A DNA stretch of 64,000 nt from Turbatrix aceti (taxonomy: Eukaryota; Nematoda; Chromadorea; Rhabditida; Panagrolaimidae): positions 10,856,471 to 10,920,470 of the forward strand of contig OZ017767.1 in NCBI GenBank assembly GCA_963969345.1. The letters run 5' to 3'. A model generated the notes under the pieces. That model did not search any database, had not been told where the DNA came from, and saw nothing but the letters and a program-made list of their open reading frames with translations. Of the stretch, positions 56,862 through 64,000 are shown piece after piece. The position numbers and the translations under genes are program-made. Numbering within the stretch: position 1 is the first letter of the stretch; each line of letters starts with the position of its first letter.

Positions 56862-59800
56862 TCAGAGATAGCACGTGTCACCGGTGTGTGTTGTGCTATC
56901 GCTTCCAAGGTCAAATTTAACGTTTGAACCTTCGAGTCGTTTTTTGCAGGATTTTTTGAGCGCGCTCGGCGGTGAAAGAGCCACGAGGTTGGCTCCGGAC
57001 TCGCTTGACGTCGTCGTCGTTCGTACCTGACGAATGATCGACGGCGGAGAAGCGACGGTCATGATTGGTTTCTCGACAACTTCCGGTGACGGAAATTTGG
57101 TTGCCGTATAGGTATACTCGTATTCGAGATCTTCGGGACAGGTGAATAGCCGGCTGTAAGCCCGGCGACATGACGTAACAATTTGAAACCGAAATTGTGG
57201 ATTGCAGAAAAAGTAAATAAAAATTCGGAGAAAGCTATTGAGCACGGCCATGATCGAGATAAGGTCTGCAGTGTAGGTGTAAAATGTTGTGCTGAAAAGA
57301 AAAAAAATATAACTTGTTTGTAATCAATGGGATCAATTTTCCAGGGGACCAGTCATCAACATCGATAAACGTTCTCTGATCGCCCGCGATGATGACAATC
57401 AAAAAACATGGAATGTCTGTTCCAGGGTTCAGGTTCAATCGGAAATCAGGGAAAAAAAAGAAAGGTGAACTAACCTGGATCCATCTGCGTTGTAGATAAT
57501 TGTGCTGTCCTTGAAGACGTTTTCGATCACGGTGATGAAGACACCCAAAATGTTGCAAATCAGGTAGGTAAATACGATGGCCAGCATCGTACGGGTAGCG
57601 TAGCGCAGCTCATCTCGGTGCTTACGATTCGAGTTTATTGATTCTGCAAAAAATGACGTTTTTTATCAGTTTTAACAAAAAAAATCGAAAAAAAACTGAA
57701 GTAAAAATTTTTTTTAATTTTTTTAACTTTATTTTGATACTTTTTTTATAATTTTAAAATACTGTGGGTTCTATTTTGTTAAAAATTTTGTGATCGTAAT
57801 CTTTTTTTATCAATTTTTTTTTCATCAAAATTTGTGATCGTAATCTTTTTCTTAAATACTATCAAAATTTTGTAATCGTAATCTTTTTTTTACAATTTAA
57901 AATTTAAAAAAAAATAGCAATTCAATTTTTTGTGAAAAAAATAGCAACTGAAGATCACGACTCGATAGTGCCGGCAAGTTGCGGCAACGCGCGCGACCGA
58001 TCAACCGACACCAGCCAAACCATTCTTCGCTTGGTCAGTCAATCAAAAACCTTTTTGTTTTATTTGCCACTAAAAACGGCGTTTTAGTATAGGTGGTAGC
58101 ATTTATCTGCATGGTTCGTGCAAAATGAACTGAAAACCCATTACCACCCGGACCAACTCTTTGCGCAGTTGATTTCTTCGCAAAATAGACCGGTATACAG
58201 CGAAGAATGGTTTTGCGCCAATGCGGCCAGTGTTGGCTGGCCGGGACAGCGCAAAGGGAGAGATTTTTTGTCTGCGCATAAAAAATCAATGATTGAACCA
58301 ATGTTCCGCTGACTCACAGTCATGAACCGCTTTTTTTACTGACTCCGACTTCGACTCCGAGAGTCGAATTGTGTTGTTTTTTTATTACATTTTTTAAAAT
58401 TATTTTACGGTGTTTTGGTTTTTTTGTTACGCACAAAATTACGATCATTTTGTTATGTTACGTTTTTTCCCGGAACGAATTTTTTTGCTCACCTTTTCTG
58501 AGTAACGAAGAAATCTGGGGCATTTCGGCAAAACTTGACGTGCCGTAGTGGCTGTAAATTTTTCGCTTGGTCATGGCAATGATGAGGAGGTTGAGGGACG
58601 CGAGAACGATGAAAGGCACGATGAGCTGGATGACGCTGAGGATGTAGAAGTTGAACAAGCCGTAGAACTCGCTTTGCAGTAGCAGAGGGTCGAAGCGGTA
58701 GTCCTGAATTTTAAAAACAAAATTATTTTGTGTTCAGAAAAAAATTTATTCAAATAAAAAAAAATCCAAATATTAATTTTTTTGTTATAACTTTTTTATT
58801 AATTACCTGGAAAACAGGACAATCAGGCAAAAACACCGGTCTGTAGTCAAAATACGTCGGTGTGCGAAGAATAAGGATAATCATAAGTGCGATGGAGACC
58901 ACCATGTACCTGCCTTTTGTTCTAAAAAAAATAAAAAATTGCTCAAAACTCTCAAAATCATCAAAAAAACTCACGTTGCCACAAATGCCAATCTTTTGAC
59001 GTTGCCAACAACGATGAAGCGCTCCAGCGTGGCGCAGACGACCATCCAGGTGGATGTGAATTGTACTGTAAATTATTTTGGGTCAGTTGGGGCAGGAAGG
59101 AAATCCCGAGGATGACTCACCGACACGACTCGTGCCGTGGAGCAGCATGACGTAGCTGTGCCACATGTGGTGCAGGGCCTTGTTTTCGTAGTAGATGGAT
59201 ATGGCATCGACGGTGAAAAAGGGAAAGTAGAGAAAGCAGATGATGGAGTCGCAGATGGAGAGGAGAAAGAGGTAGAATGAAGGCGTTTTTAGCTTTTTGG
59301 GGTCGCAGAATTGTTTCTGGAATTTTTATTCATGTTTAAGAACGCTTTACTATCTTAATTTCGTCATAATATAAAAATATTTTAAAAAATTGAAGAATTG
59401 TAGTACTGTAGCTTGGTTTATAAAAAACACAGCTGTTTTTTTTCTAAATATTTCAATGTCGTGCCGTGACGTGTATTTTTTCTGACTAAAAGTTTAGTAT
59501 TCACCATCTACGTACATATCCACAATAACATGCGTAACATATCTCTTTTGAGTCCCGATAAGATGACAGAAATAAATTTTTGAGACGGCTTTCTTTTTTT
59601 TATACCAATCTTACTGTGACGTATTCCATGCACGTACTATACATGCATATATCATTAACGAGAACCGTTTATAAATACCATGGATTTTTTTTAACTGTAA
59701 ATGCCAAAGTTTTGCTACAAATGGAAATTCTACAAATACAAAATGTCAAAGAAATATTTTATGATTAATCACGTTCACAGATAATTTTGGATAAATTATA

Positions 59801-60276
59801 TTTTAATAGAAAATTTTGCTAAAATATGATTTATCTCAAGACAACACCTGCTAGATATTTTCGATGGAATTGATGAATTTATTAATATTTAGTGTAAAAA
59901 TTTTCTTTCCGATTTTTATCTGAGTTATTTTGTTGACGAGCTTTTTAACGTGCCAACATCGTCAAATTGTACAGCTGAACTTCTGAACATCTGATCTCGA
60001 TGGTTTGACTGGATTATCAATTCAAAGACATCTGTCTGAGATTTTAGAAGCCACGAAAGACGATTTTTATAATAAAAAAGACAAAACCTATTCCGAACCA
60101 TTTTTTTAAATGAAAGAAAAAAATAAACTCACGACAAGAAATAAGTTGAAAAATAGTCCACAGAGCGCCAGAGGCGTTCCGATGTAGACGACGAGTGCAT
60201 ACCTTGCATCATCGTATCCTTCGCTCTTGACCTCACATTCATCCAGGTTGGTTGTGCCTTCGTCGGACAGATTCAT
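56862..60276 (-). CDS. FMRFamide/DMSR-type neuropeptide GPCR
   Basis: Seven exons, 60276-60133, 59316-59121, 59065-58975, 58921-58807, 58703-58493, 57643-57475 and 57291-56862, give 451 residues with consistent phases. Seven membrane segments are clear: TM1 LCGLFFNLFLV, TM2 FYLFLLSICDSIICFLYFP, TM3 ending CATLERFIVVGNVKR (ERF in place of DRY), TM5 IVPFIVLASLNLLIIAM, TM6 AIVFTYLICNILGVFI and TM7 NSFLRIFIYFFCNPQFRF. ERF with a TM7 ending FxxNPQFR is the pattern of FMRFamide and myosuppressin-type receptors. The cytoplasmic tail is about 100 residues, Ser/Thr-rich, with possible phosphorylation sites. Its ligand would be an RFamide-type peptide; it is not an allatostatin-C receptor type. The last intron-exon junction splits Ser. 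Confidence 0.88.
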
Positions 60277-63200
60277 GCCGACGACCGTCACGTCACCTTT
60301 TTAGGGCGCGTTAGATGCCGAAGAACCGGGTCTGCAAAAAAAGAATTTTTTTACCGGAAATCATTTCAAACTCGAAATTTCTGGAGTTTGGGGTAACATA
60401 GAACATACATAAAAGGTGGTCAAGCGATAAAAAGTAAGGAAAAAATGAGGAACTTCGGATGAGAGCACGCAGACAGGTAACAAGGTTAACGGGGCAAAAA
60501 AAATTAGTTGTTAATTATCATTACTCACATCAGCGAAAATTTAATTTTATTCTGTTTCAAATGATTAGTCAGTCAGAAACAAACTCGTCAGGTAATAATG
60601 ACACCAAACTTTGTGAAACAAGTGCTGGTGCAATGGCTTTTATGAATGAAGATGTTCTCAGCGACAGACATCGTTCTTATCCCCCCTGCCATCAGTTTGG
60701 TCTTCTTTTCCTGAAAAAAGGGGGAGGCTGAAAAACGGCTTTAACAGTTGGTAGAATGACGTGTTAGCATAGCGGTATTTGCAATGACTAAAGTAGGATC
60801 AAGGAGTTAGGACACGAACACTTGCATTTACAAATTACCGGATTTTCTAAATACAAAACAGTCCGCAAAAACGGATTTCCGGGGATTTTTTAAGTTTACC
60901 AAACAAGAATTTTTTAAGTTCAGATTTTGCAATTGCAAGAAATTCAGGTAAATGCCAGCGGAAACAGATGACAATGACAAGTTATATACTAATTGCAAGC
61001 CACCGGACATCCCCCTTCTCTTCATACTTTGATAACCCAATGATCAGTCAAGCACAAAGACATGCAAGCATGATGACATAGATTTTGACGTGGAAATGCG
61101 CACACAGGTGTCGTCTGTTTTTTAGCCTGTAGATTTGGTCCTAATCATAGCATAATCGAGATTTTTGCAAAAGTTAAGACACCAAAGTAACGGAAGATAC
61201 TACGTAGTTTTTACACGTGCACGTGGGATGCGCTGTTGCAGGTGGTGGTGGTCGGTAAAAATGTCTAATATAAATTTTTCTGAATAAATAAAAGTTGATG
61301 TTTAAGGCTGATGTTTAATGTTGATCATACCGTAAGCCTACTCATGGCGTAATCATAACACAGACTGTTTTGATAAACCGGTGAGACAAACTATTTGTAC
61401 AAAAAAACAGTCTACCAGATAACAAATGATAACGAGAAAAAAACAAGGTGGAAAACAAGTAAACTGATCTGGCTAAAAAAAAATGGTTATCGTGTTTTTT
61501 ACAATCCAAACCAGGGAGGGGCGAACATTCGCATTCGCGTTCGTTCGTAAACACATTTATTCTTAAAATTATTTGTTCGCGTTTGTTCGCAAATAAAAAA
61601 TATTGGATGTTCGTTTGATTAAAATTTCACCAAAATTTTTTTTCAAAATTTCAGTTTGTGTCTATTTTTATATTTTAGATTTCACACAAAATATCAAAAA
61701 TCCTAATAAATATTTGTAAGATTTTCTAAGACGTACTGGAACAGTTCAGTGCTTTCAAAAAAATTAGCCCATTCAAGTAGAGGGTTAAATGAGTCCGCAC
61801 GTGACAGTTCATATTTTTTTAACCAACGAAGTCCGTATGCCCGTCATTGCACAGACAAAATACCCTATTGTTCCTTAAAGATGAACAATCATCAATCTAA
61901 TCCTACATTAAAACCGGAACTAATCTAAGGCATTCTTGCTATAGTAGCTGAATACAAATTTATTTACAATTTTTTTGTCTATAAAAATTTGTTTTTTTGG
62001 CAAAAGGATTTTTTTGGGTGCATTTGTATTTAATTGTATACATTATCTGTGTGTCATGCATGTTGTACAACTGCCACTTACGTTTATTTTTTTTTGGAAG
62101 CCGCGGATGCCGACAATTGCCCGAAAGAAAAAAAACAAATAAAAATGGGCGTTAAGATTAAAAAAATTAAATTGGCTTTCACACAGAAAAAATACTTTGA
62201 CCAGCGTTATATTGCTTTCCTGGAACAGGGAAGACACTGGAAGACACTGGGTGGGAATTTTTTGGTAGAAAAAAAATTTCCCAAAAAAATGTAAAAGACG
62301 AAAATTTTTCGGAAGCTAAAAAAACTAATATTGTGCATTTTGAACTAGTTGTTTTTTGTGCAAAAAAATGCAGAAAACATACTGAGAAAAAAATCGTGTA
62401 CTGAAGAAACATACATCTCGTAAAGCCGCACAAATCCAACCGATTAGGGATTATTGCCATTAGTTGACGCCATTTCCGAGTGGTATGCAAAAGAAAGCGT
62501 CATTTCATCTTTTACCGCAAGGTCAGTCAAAAAAAAACACCATTCCTGCCCCCTTTGCCCACGCTGACCGAACGAAAAGTCATGCATGTTGTTATTTTTT
62601 GGACCAAAACCCATTAATAAAATAAGTTCAGTTCTAGGTCTGCACTTAAAATTTCTTCACGGGTTTGACAGTCGTTTGTTCGTTCGCTCATTCTACCGAA
62701 CAAACAGGCCCCTAAGGGAAAAGCTAGTAATATTTTTTACAAATTCTTAGAAAAAAAGTACAGGCGCCTAGTTATTTTTACCCCAAACATGTACCGAACA
62801 TGCATATTGGTAGACGTCTCCGAAAATAAAGAAACAACAATGCATTGGTAATCATCTTTGTTATCATACATGGATCTATCTAATACGTTGTTGACGAACG
62901 AGTAAATTAGGTCCAAAAGTCATAAAAAAACATGTAGTCAACAGTAATTTTTTGTATAATTTTTTTCACGTTTTTTAACAAGAAAAATTGTTTTAAAAAA
63001 ATAAATATCCAGCTAATTTTTTTTTTCATTTCATTTAAAAAATGAAAAAAAAATTTCATTCACAGACAAAAACTTCAGAGATTACTCAAACAGTAAGCAA
63101 ATATGGACCAACACAAATATAAAATGAGACGGCAGGGATTTGTTATTATCATCCGCCCCGGCTCACGGTGCGGAGTGTTCCCAACACGAAAATTTTTAGC

Positions 63201-63415
63201 GATTTTGTAAAAGTGTTATGTATTCGTCGACAGTTTTCGGGTATTCATATCATTTGCATTTTTTTGGCATTTTGCCATTGTGTCAAGCTAAGATCAAGCT
63301 TTTTATAGCACTTCGCACTTTATCGATTGCTCGCAAATGAACTTCGCTGCAGGAGTCCAAAGATAGAAAATATCAAATTTTGCTTTAGGCCTCCTGCCTT
63401 CCCTGTACTAAAATT
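60277..63415. other. gene-poor AT-rich region
   Basis: It starts with the promoter side of the neuropeptide receptor gene. I see no coding exon; there are only short open frames without family resemblance and many A/T runs. A GTTCGC-rich patch at 61520-61610 is low-complexity. Confidence 0.5.
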
Positions 63416-64000
63416 TGAAAATTTCGTCTCAGTCCTGTCTTGGCACTACCCAAAGCTTCAATTTAAGCCGGCATTTGTGATTCTTCATCTACAGGCCTTG
63501 ACGGAGAGGGCAAATGAAATTTTGACTATCTTGACTACGTCGCGGGTGCACCCGTTGTACGATGATTCTGCCCAAATCATGCTTTGTTTTGCTAAATCCG
63601 ACCTGCTGATGCCAAAGAAACACAAAAAAAGTAGCTATCACAATCTGCAAGCGATATGGACTACGCATAACAGTACTCTGAAACAGGGAACTATGCACGC
63701 GCGCGGTGTTCCCCTGGGCTTTTGACGGCCAAATAGCTTGTGTTTTGGAATGCTGCTACATTGCCCTATACCTAATTGCTTACTTTTTTTTTGTGTTTCT
63801 TTGGCATCAGGAGATCGGATTTAGCAAAACAAAGCATGATTTGGGCAGAATCATCGTACAACGGGTGCACCCGCGACGTAGTCAAGATTGTCAAAATTTC
63901 ATTTGCCCTCTCCGTCAAGGCCTGTAGATGAAGAATCACAAATGCCGGCTTAAATTGAAGCTTTGGGTAGTGCCAAGACAGGACTGAGACGAAATTTTCA
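63416..64000. mobile_element. foldback (inverted-repeat) element, runs off the window
   Basis: The arm 63416-63633 is repeated in inverse orientation at 63783-64000 with about 98% identity (I see only a few differences, for example TGACTATC against TGACAATC). The spacer is about 150 bp. The right arm reaches the window edge, so the true length is unknown. The arms carry open frames on both strands (for example QIVIATFFVFLWHQQVGFSK), but I recognise no transposase. High arm identity suggests a recent origin. Confidence 0.8.

Noticed and set aside
1..64000. CRISPR arrays, bacterial operons, rRNA or tRNA genes
   Set aside because: No regularly spaced repeats, Shine-Dalgarno-led gene clusters or RNA gene signatures were seen; the window is eukaryotic.

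Overview
The window is nuclear DNA of an invertebrate animal. Conserved animal genes are split by many short, AT-rich introns (often 45-80 bp) with GT..AG ends and long A or T runs, while coding exons are much richer in GC and favour C-ending codons. Nothing bacterial or organellar is present. The lineage cannot be fixed from the sequence alone. An allatostatin-C-like neuropeptide, an FMRFamide-type receptor and expanded 7TM receptors point to an ecdysozoan, and I would test tardigrade first, then nematode or chelicerate. Several start codons lie within 2-25 bp of a pyrimidine-rich AG, which means either 5'UTR introns or spliced-leader acceptors. All gene models were built by hand from reading frame, splice sites and family resemblance, and exon phases were checked to sum correctly.

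Layout. 1-0.7 kb: decayed BEL/Pao retrotransposon fragment (-). 1.4-7.3 kb: ribosome-binding protein 1/kinectin-like gene (-), with a 1.58 kb Tc1-like foldback element in one intron. 9.5-10.2 kb: AP-2 sigma adaptin (-). 10.5-12.0 kb: multi-pass (about 7TM) protein (-). 12.4-12.7 kb: small secreted Thr-rich protein (+). 12.7-22.3 kb: gene-poor, with repeats. 22.4-22.7 kb: Kunitz-domain secreted protein (+). 22.9-24.3 kb: rhodopsin-like orphan GPCR (-) with a hAT-type MITE on an intron acceptor. 25.5-28.2 kb: 631-residue single-pass membrane protein of no recognised family (+). 29.3-30.2 kb: allatostatin-C-like prepropeptide (-). 33.2-34.1 kb: steroid 5-alpha-reductase (-), head to head with a kinesin-12/KIF15-like gene at 34.5-37.4 kb (+). 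38.4-43.3 kb: alpha-actinin (-) with two mutually exclusive exons. 43.6-51.1 kb: gene-poor. 51.1-54.4 kb: exostosin-like 3 heparan sulfate glycosyltransferase (-), head to head with mitochondrial malate dehydrogenase at 55.2-56.7 kb (+). 56.9-60.3 kb: neuropeptide (FMRFamide/DMSR-type) receptor (-). 60.3-64 kb: gene-poor, ending in a young foldback repeat that runs off the window.

The genes do not form one pathway. They are housekeeping genes (secretory pathway, endocytosis, spindle motor, mitochondrial metabolism, muscle cytoskeleton) interspersed with lineage-specific secreted and receptor genes. The most interesting items are the neuropeptide gene, whose second exon has no ATG and is easily missed; the transposon whose target duplication copied a 3' splice site; the frame-enforced alternative exons of alpha-actinin; and the unrecognised six-cysteine membrane protein.
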